The notes under the pieces were generated by a model. It saw only the letters and a program-made list of their open reading frames with translations. It was not told the DNA's origin and searched no databases. This document shows, one piece after another, positions 47,634 through 56,793 of a stretch of 64,000 nt of DNA (position 1 is its first letter; every line of letters begins with the position of its first letter). The DNA is from Sphingobacterium sp. B16(2022). Lineage in GTDB: Bacteria > Bacteroidota > Bacteroidia > Sphingobacteriales > Sphingobacteriaceae. Both the position numbers and the translations under genes were made by a program. The stretch covers positions 744,001-808,000 of the forward strand of contig NZ_JAAUVN010000002.1 in NCBI RefSeq assembly GCF_012030425.1, written 5' to 3'.

Positions 47634-50144
47634 ATGAATCACTCAATGACTGAATTAACGAAAAATCGAATCGTTTCTTGGAAGAATAAGGTAACTTTTG
47701 CTTTAATCTTTTCAGGTGCACTGGTTTATCAAAATGCACATGCGCAACAAAAACAAAGCTATAAATCTGTAAGTGGTATTTATCCACATTTGGCGATGTA
47801 TAACGAAGAAGGGGAGGCTGGTACTGGAGCTGTTATGCCATGGGCTGGTAAGCTTTGGGCGATTACTTATGGGCCTCATTTACCGCACGGATCTTCAGAT
47901 AAATTGTATGAAATTGATGCCAACCTCAATCAGAATGTTCGTAAAGAAAGCATTGGCGGTACTCCTGCCAATCGCATGATCCATAAAGAAAGCAAGCAAC
48001 TTTTTATGGGCCCCTATGCCATCAGCGGAACAGGTGAAGTACGAGTTATCCCAAATAAAGAAATGCCCGGCCGGCTTACAGGAAATGCACGTCACTTGAC
48101 AGATCCTGCCAATAAGATCTTCTACGGTACTATGGAGGAAGGATTTTACGAGGTCGATGTAAAGAGCTTAAATGTGAAATGGCTCTATTCAGATACCAAT
48201 CTAAAACCCTCTGACAGGCGCAATGTTCCAACAGCAAACTTACCCGGGTATCACGGCAAAGGATTGTATTCTGGGCAAGGCGTATTGGTTTATAGTAATA
48301 ATGGCGAATATGGAGATAAAGCGCTTACACAATTTGATACACCTTCTGGAAGTTTATCAGAATGGGATGGAACTAATTGGAAAGTTATCCGTCGAAATCA
48401 GTTCGTTGAAGTGACAGGACCTGGAGGTGTGGAAGGAAATGCAAATCCACAGACAGATGCTATATGGGCAACAGGTTGGGACCATAAATCTATTTTGCTA
48501 GGTGTAAGAGGAGCGGGACAATGGACCTTTTTTAGATTGCCAAAAGCAAGCCGTAGTTACGATGGTGCTCATGGTTGGAATACCGAGTGGCCTCGTATTC
48601 GTAATGTCGGAAAAGAAGGACAGAACGATTATATCATGACTATGCACGGTATGTTCTGGTCATTCCCGGGGACATTTACTAATAACACGACAGCAGGAAT
48701 ACGTCCTAAGTCAGCTTATCTAAAAGTAATTGGTGATTTCACAAGATGGAACGATAAACTTGTCTTTGGTACCGACGACTCTGCACAAAAGGAATTTTTA
48801 AATAAAAGAAAAGCAAAGGGAAACTTGGAAGGACCTGGGCAGTCACATTCCAATCTTTGGTTTACCGATCGCAGTACGATTGATCATTTAGGACCAAACG
48901 CCTCAGAAGGTTCAGTATGGCAACAGGACGATGTAAAAGCTGGCGTGTACTCCGATCCGATGTTGTTCGTAGGCTGGAGCAGCCGTTCATCATGGATGCA
49001 CAACCACAGTGATAAGTCTATTGTACTGACGGCAGAGGTCGATCTGAACGGGGATGGTAAATGGTCTAAAATAGGAGAATATCCCCTAAGAGCAGGTGAA
49101 ACGCTTCATAAATCTTTCTCCTCAAAAGAGCAGGGCGAGTGGATTCGTCTCAAATCAGACCAAGATGCTCAGTTAAGTGTGCATTTTAACTATCACGATG
49201 CAGATAAGCGTGAAACAAAAGCGGATAAAATATTTACAGGTATATCTACAGATAGAGAGTTTTCCGGTGGTCTTTTGTACAGTTTGGGGCAAAATCGCAG
49301 AAGTTTAGGCTTATTAGCATACGATTATAATCATAAGGGACAGAAGGAGAAAGTCGGCTATTATGAAATGGATGATAAATTCAATTTAGTTCCAAAATCG
49401 GATGCAAAAACGGAACAGTTAATCGAAACAAAGTACAGCATCCCACAGCAGGTTGTCAATATTGAACCATCATCGGCTTTGATAGTCGATGACAAAGGAC
49501 GCCGTTGGAGACTGCCGTTAGGAGACGATTCATTTACATCATTGACCAATGATGGAGCACTGCGGATCTGTAGAGAAGTTGCAACCGAGCGCGATTTGTT
49601 TAATCTGCACGGTACATTTTATGAACTTCCTGCTGAAAATGCAGATGGATATGCAAAAATACGTCCTGTATCATCACACAATCTGAAAATCAATGATTAC
49701 GCTTCTTATCGCGGTATGCTGATCATGACGGGGTTAGATCTGGAAAAAGCAAAATCCAATTCAGAGCACATCTTTGTTTCAACTGATAAAAAAGCTGCGG
49801 TATGGGCAGGTGCCATTGATGATCTTTTGAAGTTGGGTAAACCAAAAGGGCATGGCGGGCCTTGGTACAAAACTGCCGTTCAAAAAGGAACTTCTTCAGA
49901 TCCTTACCTGATTGGTTTTTATGACCATAAATCATTAGCGCTCTCGCATAATGCAAAGGGAACTGTCAATATAACATTAGAGGTTGACCCTGGTGGAGAT
50001 GATAATTGGATGACTTTTAAAACACTAGCGGTGAAAAATGGACAGACACTCAAATTTGATTTTCCGAAAGACTTCCAAGCAAGATGGATCCGCTTTGTAA
50101 GTGATCAAAATTGTGAGGCGACAGCTTTGTTAGATTATAAATAA
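47634..50144 (+). CDS. Large secreted protein of unknown family with internal duplication
   Basis: An 836-residue exported protein with an unusually long leader (about 38 residues, ending NAHAQQ). The N-terminal half is beta-rich with propeller-like strands (GKLWAITYGPHLPHGSSDKLY, TPANRMIHKES, PANKIFYGTMEEGFYEVDV). Two segments match each other: about residues 385-520, with SDPMLFVGW at 440, and about 700-836, with SDPYLIGFYDHKSLAL at 755. Both carry W-rich strands, TAEVD/TLEVD and WIRLKSD/WIRFVSD. I do not recognise a family. Its place beside GH29, GH110 and GH2 genes and the sensor suggests a glycan-binding or glycan-cleaving role, as inference. It is divergent from the sensor gene by 190 bases. 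Confidence 0.72.
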   Translation: MNHSMTELTKNRIVSWKNKVTFALIFSGALVYQNAHAQQKQSYKSVSGIYPHLAMYNEEGEAGTGAVMPWAGKLWAITYGPHLPHGSSDKLYEIDANLNQNVRKESIGGTPANRMIHKESKQLFMGPYAISGTGEVRVIPNKEMPGRLTGNARHLTDPANKIFYGTMEEGFYEVDVKSLNVKWLYSDTNLKPSDRRNVPTANLPGYHGKGLYSGQGVLVYSNNGEYGDKALTQFDTPSGSLSEWDGTNWKVIRRNQFVEVTGPGGVEGNANPQTDAIWATGWDHKSILLGVRGAGQWTFFRLPKASRSYDGAHGWNTEWPRIRNVGKEGQNDYIMTMHGMFWSFPGTFTNNTTAGIRPKSAYLKVIGDFTRWNDKLVFGTDDSAQKEFLNKRKAKGNLEGPGQSHSNLWFTDRSTIDHLGPNASEGSVWQQDDVKAGVYSDPMLFVGWSSRSSWMHNHSDKSIVLTAEVDLNGDGKWSKIGEYPLRAGETLHKSFSSKEQGEWIRLKSDQDAQLSVHFNYHDADKRETKADKIFTGISTDREFSGGLLYSLGQNRRSLGLLAYDYNHKGQKEKVGYYEMDDKFNLVPKSDAKTEQLIETKYSIPQQVVNIEPSSALIVDDKGRRWRLPLGDDSFTSLTNDGALRICREVATERDLFNLHGTFYELPAENADGYAKIRPVSSHNLKINDYASYRGMLIMTGLDLEKAKSNSEHIFVSTDKKAAVWAGAIDDLLKLGKPKGHGGPWYKTAVQKGTSSDPYLIGFYDHKSLALSHNAKGTVNITLEVDPGGDDNWMTFKTLAVKNGQTLKFDFPKDFQARWIRFVSDQNCEATALLDYK

Positions 50145-50453
50145 TATGCATAATTCTATTTTCAGTTATAGGAAGATTATCATCCTGTAACTGAGAATAT
50201 GGATTAAAACAAAATTTATTAATATCCGTAACATATTAAATGGCTTAAGATCACTTAAATCTATTTATATAAGACTATTACTATTTGCAAGTGCTTACGT
50301 ATTTTATGGTCTTTTTATATCATAAAAGATTTTATGACCTAAAAAAGAAAATAGTACACCGACAACAGATTTGCTGACGGACAAGATTATTTTGTGTTCA
50401 ATAAAAACTTTCTTTTAGTGACTTCCTAGAAACGATATATTCTTGGATATTAA
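50145..50453. other. Intergenic gap after the 836-residue protein
   Basis: Contains the hairpin at 50159-50197 and otherwise AT-rich DNA. No gene seen. Confidence 0.4.
50159..50197 (+). terminator. Probable terminator hairpin
   Basis: A 15-bp stem (50159-50173 and 50183-50197) with two G-T pairs and a 9-nt loop, 15 bases after the stop codon. No strong T tract. Confidence 0.55.
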
Positions 50454-50822
50454 TTATTCTTCCGGATTGTCCGAAACTTTTTCATATTCTAATGTTCCGG
50501 TTTTGTCATTGCTGATCACCCTTTTTTTAGCATCGAATTGATCTACTTTGAAAGTTATAGAAATGATGCTGATTTTAATTGTAAGTGATTTATTGTCATC
50601 AGAAAGTTTCCATTTTCCTTTACGGGAATTTTCTCCGCTAACTCCTTTAAATGTTCCCCCTTCCATAAATATTTGGTAGGTTTCTTTTGGATTTGTCACG
50701 ACACCATTTTTAGTCTCTTTGACAAGTTTCCATTTTCCGATGAGCTCTTTTGAGGTTTGACTATAGCTTAATAAGCTAGTCAAACAAAGAATAAGTGTAA
50801 GTAAAGTTTTCATAGATTGCAT
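50454..50822 (-). CDS. Lipocalin-like exported protein
   Basis: Small exported protein of 122 residues with a Sec signal (MKTLLTLILCLTSLLSYSQ). The mature part has the lipocalin-type opening ELIGKWKLVKETKNG and the following strands YQIFMEGGTFKGVSG, RKGKWKLSDDNKSLTI. This fits the Bacteroidota lipocalin-like family (about 100-130 residues), which binds small hydrophobic molecules in some cases. The ATG at 50822 or at 50813 could be the start; a TTG further upstream is less likely. Ligand unknown. Single gene, convergent with the 836-residue protein gene. Confidence 0.7.
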   Translation of the reverse strand: MQSMKTLLTLILCLTSLLSYSQTSKELIGKWKLVKETKNGVVTNPKETYQIFMEGGTFKGVSGENSRKGKWKLSDDNKSLTIKISIISITFKVDQFDAKKRVISNDKTGTLEYEKVSDNPEE

Positions 50823-51139
50823 AAATTGTATAGGCAATTTAAGATTTTTACTTTAATTTTCTTATATGAATCTTAATATATTTGAATAAGATATCATTTA
50901 GTTTTTCCTGGTAACTGTATGATTTACAGTATTTTACAGTTGTGAAATGAAAAATTGAAACTGCAGTTTATTTCCCCTTAAGTGCAGCTCATGGAAAATA
51001 AAGAAAAGAAACACTTCAAAGGTAATGTTAGAGTGTTTTAAACATCAGCTTATGTCAGCTCTGTGTTTGCTTTTGAGCTTAAAACCATTTATTTGTCCAA
51101 GATTAGGTATCTTGCAAGGAAATTTTAAGTGAGAAAATT
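50823..51139. other. Divergent intergenic region with ACTGTA/TACAGT repeats
   Basis: Upstream DNA of the lipocalin-like and desaturase genes. ACTGTA-N5-TACAGT at 50914-50930 is a palindrome, and a further TACAGT follows at 50935-50940. This could be an operator for either gene; no other feature seen. Confidence 0.4.
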
Positions 51140-52183
51140 GTGACGCATCAAGAACGGACAAGTAAAATCAGAAAAGAGATAATTGAGTCTTATAAAGCAT
51201 TAAAATCTAAATATCCTTTGCTAAAATACCAAAATGCGATCGGACTCAGCATTTTTTTGCTCTGTGTGGGCGTGAGTCTACTGTTGGGATATCTGTGGTA
51301 TATTGATGTTGTTCCAGCTTGGATCTTAATCGTAGTAAATGCATTTTTGTTTGGCGTTTTGCATGAATTGGAACATGATTTAATTCATTACATGTACTTT
51401 AAAGGTAATAAAGCCATTCATAATGTGATGTTATTTTCTGTATGGATCTTAAGACCTCTTACTTTAAATCCTTGGTTTAGGCGCACACTGCATTTACATC
51501 ACCATCGTTTTTCGGGTACCTTACATGATGTCGAAGAAAGAGGTGTTACTAATGGTGAAAAATGGACATTGAAACGTCTTTTGTTTACTCCGGATTTGGT
51601 TTTAGGAAATTTACTTCGCGTCAGAGGATTATTCTCTGATATTAAACGTGAAGTAGACAATGGCAATTTGAAATTTGAAACTGCTCATAAACTTAAACTG
51701 TGCGGTGTCTTTGGATTAATTCCTCTGACCATCGTTTCACATCTAATTTTGTATTTCTTTGGTGCAGATTTATTACTTGACTTTTTAAATCGAAAATTTG
51801 AAATAGGCTTCGTTTTTCCAGCAATGATTAAATCAATATTAAGTTGGTGTAGTCCTATTATTTATATTATCCTATTACCAAATTTATTGCGCCAGTTCTG
51901 TCTCCATTTTATCACTTCAAATTTACATTATTTTGGAGATGTAGAAAAAGGAAACGTAATCGAACAGACGCAGATACTAACCGTTTGGTGGACTTATCCA
52001 TTTCAGATATTCTGTTTCTTTTTCGGATGGACACATGGTATTCATCATTTTGTCGTTAATGAATCGTTCTATGTAAGGCATATCGCCCGTAAAAAAGCAC
52101 ATGAAATCATGAAAGCACATGGTGTCCGTTTTAATGATATGGGAACATTTAGAAGAGCAAATCGTTTTAATGAAATAAGTTAG
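51140..52183 (+). CDS. Membrane fatty acid desaturase family protein
   Basis: Integral membrane di-iron enzyme of 347 residues. The three histidine boxes are HELEHDLIH from residue 75, HLHHHRF at 118-122 and HGIHH at about 299-303, with four or more hydrophobic segments between them. The family adds double bonds or hydroxyls to acyl chains or other lipids. The start is a GTG at 51140 (MTHQERTSKIRKEI); no in-frame ATG gives a full N-terminus. Nothing in the sequence fixes the substrate, and the HELEH first box is less usual than HDxxH, closer to the fatty acid hydroxylase/sterol-type members. It is a single gene. Confidence 0.83.
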   Translation: MTHQERTSKIRKEIIESYKALKSKYPLLKYQNAIGLSIFLLCVGVSLLLGYLWYIDVVPAWILIVVNAFLFGVLHELEHDLIHYMYFKGNKAIHNVMLFSVWILRPLTLNPWFRRTLHLHHHRFSGTLHDVEERGVTNGEKWTLKRLLFTPDLVLGNLLRVRGLFSDIKREVDNGNLKFETAHKLKLCGVFGLIPLTIVSHLILYFFGADLLLDFLNRKFEIGFVFPAMIKSILSWCSPIIYIILLPNLLRQFCLHFITSNLHYFGDVEKGNVIEQTQILTVWWTYPFQIFCFFFGWTHGIHHFVVNESFYVRHIARKKAHEIMKAHGVRFNDMGTFRRANRFNEIS

Positions 52184-52262
52184 CTTTTATAAGTCTATGA
52201 ATTGCGAATGAAATTGATTGATGGCGCTTGGATGTAGGTCTTATTACTATCTTCCTGTGCCA

Positions 52263-52829
52263 TTATCTTCCTTGAAGCAAACCACTCGATGTCGCTTTCT
52301 CTTTCGCTTCTTTTAACTTTTCTTTTTCATTTTTATAATTTTTTTTTAACTTTTCGAGACGTATTTTCTTTTCGCTTTTGCTTAAATAATGATCAGCCTC
52401 AATAAGTTTTTTGTCGGCATCATAACGATTTTCCAATTTTTCTAATGCCTCATCTGCCTTGTCGGTCACATTATCTTTAATGGAGGCTCGTTCATCACCA
52501 TATTTTTCCAACCAGGTTTTTTGTTGTTCTGCAGTTAATATGTTAAAAATTTCGTTCTTATGTTGCAATGCAAGTTCGCGTTTCTTTTGTCCCTTTTGAT
52601 AGCCAGATAAAGATGAATTGCGACCAATTGCTTCAAACTTAGACGCTGTGCTTTTATTTATCGCATTAATTTTTTCTTCCTGTTGAGGAGTTAGTCCGAG
52701 TTCTTGATCATGTTCCAGACTATCGGTGTATATAGCCGTACTTTCATTTTTTGCTCCATTTTGTTGCGCGCAAGCACTAAAACTGAGGGTGAAAAGAGAG
52801 ATACCTGTTAATAGAATAAGTTTCATCAT
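52263..52829 (-). CDS. Spy/LTXXQ-like periplasmic lipoprotein
   Basis: A 188-residue exported protein whose signal ends FSACAQQ, so lipidation at Cys20 is plausible. The mature chain is entirely helical and charged: ELGLTPQQEEKINAINKST and ILTAEQQKTWLEKYGDER are LTxxQ motifs as in Spy and CpxP, followed by a lysine/glutamate coiled coil (LEKLKKNYKNEKEKLKEAKE). Spy/CpxP proteins act as envelope chaperones or metal-stress sensors. It lies divergent from the heavy-metal-domain lipoprotein; a link to metal stress is inference. Single gene, near the desaturase end. Confidence 0.72.
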   Translation of the reverse strand: MMKLILLTGISLFTLSFSACAQQNGAKNESTAIYTDSLEHDQELGLTPQQEEKINAINKSTASKFEAIGRNSSLSGYQKGQKKRELALQHKNEIFNILTAEQQKTWLEKYGDERASIKDNVTDKADEALEKLENRYDADKKLIEADHYLSKSEKKIRLEKLKKNYKNEKEKLKEAKEKATSSGLLQGR

Positions 52830-53112
52830 ATTAATTTGTTGAATTTAAGTACGTTGAAAATCGTGCCAGACATCCCTAATTTAATCTTCAGTTAATACAG
52901 TTTGCAGTGATGGCGCATAGCATGCAAAGAAATGTTATGGGGGGTTAGCAAAAGTGGAATCAGTAAATTTTACAAATCAAACTCAAAATACCGTAAAATA
53001 GAAAGCCCAACTTTTGCTCATCTTTGTATTGTCCTTTCGATAGTAGATATTTAAGTAGGACGGAAAACAAAAAGGTAGATTTCAAGATTTAATCTACAAA
53101 CACTATGCATAT

Positions 53113-54066
53113 ATGAAAAATTTTAAAATTATATTTTTAGGATTGACGGCCATGACAACAGTCGTAGCTTGTAACAATCCCGGAAATAGTACAACAGAAA
53201 CCATGACAGCACAACAAGACTCGATTCACAATCACGATCATACTTATGCCTGTACTATGCACCCTGAAGTAACAGGACATAAAGGTGAAAAATGTACCAA
53301 ATGTGGTATGGAATTACAGCCTATTCATAAGGAGGATGAGGCTAAGTTGGCGGTTAGTATTTTAGCTTCGCCGCGGCCTATAGAAGCCGGAAAACAAACA
53401 GCGCTGTCGATTTCGATCAAGGAAAATGAAAAAAATGTTGCACTTGAGGAGGTACATGAAATGAAAATGCATCTCTTGGTTGTAAATGAAGATTTATCTT
53501 GGTTTGATCATATTCATCCCGAAGAACAGCAGGATGGTAGTTATAGTGTGAAAGAAATATTTCCTGCCGCAGGCAACTACCTGCTGTTTACAGATTACAA
53601 ACCTAAGGGATTGGCTGGAGAAGTTACGATGAAGAAACTTGAAGTAACAGGTAATGTGGCTACCAGTTCTTTTAAATTGAATCCAAAAGCAGTTTCAACA
53701 ACAGCAGGATATACCGTTACTTTGATTAATGCTAATGATCTAAAAACAAATCAGACACAGGATCTGCAATTCTCAGTCGAAAAGAATGGCAAGAAACTCG
53801 TGGAAAGCGATTTTCAAAATTATTTAGGAGCAACGGCTCATATTGTTATGATCGGAGCAAAAGATAAAGATTTCCTTCATAGCCATCCGGTATCAGACAA
53901 GCGCTTTCCGATATATGCGCAAACCAATATTAAAAAAGCGGGAGTATACCGCATGTGGGCGCAGTTTAAAATTGAGGGACAAGTGCACACGGCAGATTTT
54001 ACAGTCGACGTAGCCCAGGGAGCGAAAGGTACTGATGAAGGAAAGCATCATGGACACCAGCATTAA
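53113..54066 (+). CDS. Heavy-metal-binding-domain lipoprotein
   Basis: Lipoprotein of 317 residues (signal ends TTVVAC, Cys20). Residues 44-72 are a heavy-metal-binding domain: YACTMHPEVTGHKGEKCTKCGMELQP, with Cys47, Cys61 and Cys64 as ligand candidates. This is the YHS-like domain known from copper and cation efflux proteins. The remaining part is beta-rich, with EVHEMKMHLLVVNEDLSWFDHIHPE and GAKDKDFLHSHP giving many histidines; the chain ends in a His-rich tail (KHHGHQH). It probably binds copper or another soft metal in the periplasm. Divergent from a Spy-like gene. No transporter is adjacent. Confidence 0.85.
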   Translation: MKNFKIIFLGLTAMTTVVACNNPGNSTTETMTAQQDSIHNHDHTYACTMHPEVTGHKGEKCTKCGMELQPIHKEDEAKLAVSILASPRPIEAGKQTALSISIKENEKNVALEEVHEMKMHLLVVNEDLSWFDHIHPEEQQDGSYSVKEIFPAAGNYLLFTDYKPKGLAGEVTMKKLEVTGNVATSSFKLNPKAVSTTAGYTVTLINANDLKTNQTQDLQFSVEKNGKKLVESDFQNYLGATAHIVMIGAKDKDFLHSHPVSDKRFPIYAQTNIKKAGVYRMWAQFKIEGQVHTADFTVDVAQGAKGTDEGKHHGHQH

Positions 54067-54089
54067 ATGATTATAAATAATTAATGTAA

Positions 54090-54123
54090 GAACGCCTAAC
54101 TTTTTAATTAAAGTTAGGCGTTC
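54090..54123 (+). terminator. Terminator after the heavy-metal-domain lipoprotein
   Basis: A perfect 14-bp stem (54090-54103 and 54110-54123) with a 6-nt loop and a moderately T-rich tail. Confidence 0.82.
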
Positions 54124-54231
54124 CTGTATTATTTTTTATTTTGCGAATAATTATCTGGATTGAGATAAGATCTACAGTGCAATAACATTTTCGAAAACAA
54201 AAGAGATCATGATATTTACGCTATTTTATGA

Positions 54232-55296
54232 TTACATTTCAGCACTAACATTATCTTTTTTTTTGTTCATTTTTGCTTCGAGATAAGGATTGTGATACTG
54301 TTTGTAAAACAATTTCTTGTCATCTCTATAGCTAGATATAGCGCCCAGTTTATGCATTAATTTGATGTAATACCAAGCGAGATCTACCTGATGAGGTTTA
54401 AAACCACTTCGTGCACTTTTAGGAAATAAATGGTGATTATTATGCCATTCTCCTGCCACAATTCCGGGCCATACCTGGTTGATAGATTTGTCATTCACAC
54501 TGAAATCTGTGCCTTCCTTTTGTTTATCTTCTCCTTTGGCATGACCTTCATAGTTAAAAGTACGGACACCAATTCCCCAGAAAGCTGCCGCACCAAACAA
54601 ACTGCAAGCAAGTGGATGACCGCCTATTAGGAAAAATACAGTGTACCAAAATGCCCAGTTTAATAATGATGATACTATAGCATAAACAGGAGGTACATAT
54701 GATCCCCATTTTTTATATTGATGATAAGAGTTCGCTGGTACACCCGTATGTGACATCAGGGATTTAACTCTGTTATAATCCTGCTCATTCAGGTTCTTAG
54801 ATATCGGCTGGTGATTGACATCTGCAAGAAAACAGTATAAAAACCCAGCTTGGGCATTATAAGGATCACCTGGTTGATCTGATTTGGCATGATGTACGTG
54901 GTGTGATATGACATATATTTCTTCTGGAATAACACTGATTGTGAGATTTTGCGTAACAAACCGCCAAAAAGGATTTTTAAACTTATAGGCTCCATGCGTA
55001 CAATAGCGGTGGTGCCAGATCGTTCCGTGGGTACCCATGATGATCATACTGTATACGAAGGCGGCCAAAACTGTCCACCAAGTTAGGTAATTCGTTAAAA
55101 AAATAAAGAAAAATGGAATGAGGCAGGCGATTTTGAGCCAGCTAAAAAAAGGTAGCCAGTTTCTGCGGTCTTTGAAGATGTTAAGTCTTTTAAAGAATTC
55201 ACTGATGATCTCTTTGTTGCTTGGTTTAATTAGTTTACCCGTCTCGTCTTGCCACCCGTAGGAAGGCGGTTGCAGTACATAATCTAAAAATGACAT
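54232..55296 (-). CDS. Acyl-CoA/acyl-lipid delta-9-type desaturase
   Basis: Integral membrane di-iron desaturase of 354 residues. The histidine boxes are His90 with HHRYCTH at 95-101, HHVHH at 132-136 and EWHNNHH at 283-289, the arrangement of stearoyl-CoA-type delta-9 desaturases. Hydrophobic segments at about 55-70, 74-90 and 205-245 fit the two membrane-hairpin pairs. The C-terminal tail is lysine-rich. Such enzymes introduce a cis double bond to keep membranes fluid, and a cold-shock gene lies next upstream, so a temperature link is plausible but not shown. The ATG at 55296 gives MSFLDYVLQPPSYGW. Single gene. Confidence 0.9.
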   Translation of the reverse strand: MSFLDYVLQPPSYGWQDETGKLIKPSNKEIISEFFKRLNIFKDRRNWLPFFSWLKIACLIPFFFIFLTNYLTWWTVLAAFVYSMIIMGTHGTIWHHRYCTHGAYKFKNPFWRFVTQNLTISVIPEEIYVISHHVHHAKSDQPGDPYNAQAGFLYCFLADVNHQPISKNLNEQDYNRVKSLMSHTGVPANSYHQYKKWGSYVPPVYAIVSSLLNWAFWYTVFFLIGGHPLACSLFGAAAFWGIGVRTFNYEGHAKGEDKQKEGTDFSVNDKSINQVWPGIVAGEWHNNHHLFPKSARSGFKPHQVDLAWYYIKLMHKLGAISSYRDDKKLFYKQYHNPYLEAKMNKKKDNVSAEM

Positions 55297-55631
55297 GTTA
55301 ATTTAATTTTTTCAGTGTGTATTATTTACAATATCATATCGAATCAACCGCAATAATAATAAATCTTAAAAATTTATGCAATAGAAAAATAATTATGATT
55401 AGAAGCGGATGATGAACTTCATTTATAGGGTAATAATACAGCTTAGGTGGTGTAATGAATAGAAGGAATATGATTTGGCAATTGATCAGGAATATAAAGT
55501 AAATGCCATTCTAGTCCTTTTATGTAAAGGTTTTGGATTGGAGGGTACATGTTAAAAAAATGTAGTTAATTAGCAAAATTGCTAATCACTACATCAAAAA
55601 TACCGAGAATTAGTATAATTCCCGAATTCTT
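55297..55631. other. Upstream region of the desaturase and 3' region of the cold-shock gene
   Basis: Holds the desaturase promoter region and the terminator of the cold-shock gene at 55554-55593. No coding frame seen. Confidence 0.4.
55554..55593 (-). terminator. Rho-independent terminator of the cold-shock gene
   Basis: On the reverse strand a stem formed by 55588-55593 with 55561-55566 and by 55579-55586 with 55569-55576 is followed by a run of seven T (55560-55554). Confidence 0.75.
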
Positions 55632-55826
55632 TTATCTTGCTATACGCACATTAAATGCGTTAACACCTTTTTGACCATTTTCTACTTCGTAAGTAACTTT
55701 TTCGTTTTCGCGGATATCATCCATTAAACCTGTTGAATGTACAAATACATCCTGACCACCGTTTGCTGGTGTAATAAAACCGAAACCTTTAGTAACGTTA
55801 AAGAATTTTACTGTTCCTTCTTGCAT
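55632..55826 (-). CDS. Cold-shock domain protein, CspA family
   Basis: A 64-residue single-stranded nucleic-acid-binding protein with the five-strand cold-shock fold. RNP1 is KGFGFI (residues 13-18) and RNP2 is DVFVHST (26-32). The start MQEGTVKFFNVTKGFGFI is typical of Bacteroidota, and NAFNVR near the end completes the domain. Such proteins act as RNA chaperones in cold and stationary phase. The upstream region is long and AT-rich, which is usual for genes with a temperature-responsive leader, but no leader motif was identified. Single gene with a T-tailed hairpin. Confidence 0.95.
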   Translation of the reverse strand: MQEGTVKFFNVTKGFGFITPANGGQDVFVHSTGLMDDIRENEKVTYEVENGQKGVNAFNVRIAR

Positions 55827-56470
55827 TATATTATTGTTTTTATTATAAATTATTTAATTCTGAACTGCTGTAAAAGACATAATATATGACTTTCAGAAGT
55901 TAATCGATCTGCTAGAAAGAAAAAGGATGTGTGTAAATTGAAGGTTGATCGGAGTCAAGCTCTAAGAGTACTGCGCACTTTTTATGAATAACAAAAATTA
56001 GCAATTGAGAGAAGTAGACATACAATGTAGGGAAAATCTACTATTTTTAGTACCGCAATCATGCTTGATTCTAAGACAAAGATAAGTGTAAATTATTTAA
56101 AATCAAAATATTTTTTTCAAAATTTATCAATTTTATTTTCAGTAAAATATTAAAACTGTAACTCAAATTAATGAATACTCAAAGGTTATAGAGTCAGAAC
56201 CTGTAAAATGCTAATATACCAGTCCACTTTCACCAATTCCGATCCAGGCATATATGGTATTCTCTTTTATGAAAGGATTATTGTTTTAATTCAGATTTTT
56301 CAGCTAAACCTTTTCTGTCATTACCAATTTAGAGATCAATTCATCATATTCTATGGAACGAGTCCGATATCTACGGAAGTGATTTTTTTATCGAATTGAA
56401 AAACCATTGTGAAAGGCTTATGAGGTTTACGCTCATAAGCCTTTTATTATTAGTTCCTTTTTATAATTAA
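55827..56470. other. Long AT-rich region upstream of the cold-shock gene
   Basis: Includes the probable long leader of the cold-shock mRNA and a hairpin near the right end. A 63-codon frame at 56208-56399 is hydrophobic and AT-driven and was not accepted. Confidence 0.4.
56412..56450. terminator. Hairpin downstream of the F5/8C stump
   Basis: A perfect 13-bp stem (56412-56424 and 56432-56444) with a 7-nt loop and T-rich plus-strand tail. Confidence 0.65.
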
Positions 56471-56770
56471 TTAGTAAAGCCCCAATTCAGCTATAGCGGC
56501 ATCGCCTGTCCCATCCCAAGAGGATTTAAGAATAATTTTAAATGATTTTACGCTATGCTCGCTGTTGAAGTGGAAGTATTGCGGGCCTTGGCTATATATC
56601 TTTTGAAACACGCCTGCTGAAGTAAAGTTTGTACCATCATCACTTACCTGTACCTCAAAGTTCTTACTATGTCTATAAGCTCCAGGGCGAGCGTATAAGA
56701 TTAACATCATGGGTGTCGTATATACTAATACGTATAAAATATAATCTGAGTTTAAATTTCTCCAGATCTG
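56471..56770 (-). pseudogene. Remnant of an F5/8 type C (discoidin) domain
   Basis: The frame ends at 56471 and is open back to a stop at 56771-56773. It has no signal or start except an internal ATG pair at 56710. The translation contains LYARPGAYRHSKNFEVQVSDDG, which is the middle and end of a discoidin-like carbohydrate-binding domain, and closes with WDGTGDAAIAELGLY. The N-terminal half of such a domain (about 150 residues) is missing. It therefore looks like the stump of a larger, lost secreted protein, perhaps the former C-terminus of the hydrolase upstream. It may instead be a short real protein from 56710, but this is less likely. Confidence 0.6.
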
Positions 56771-56793
56771 TTATTGCATAAAACTCATCACTT

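Noticed and set aside
56208..56399. 63-residue plus-strand frame upstream of the cold-shock gene
   Set aside because: Hydrophobic, AT-driven, no family features.
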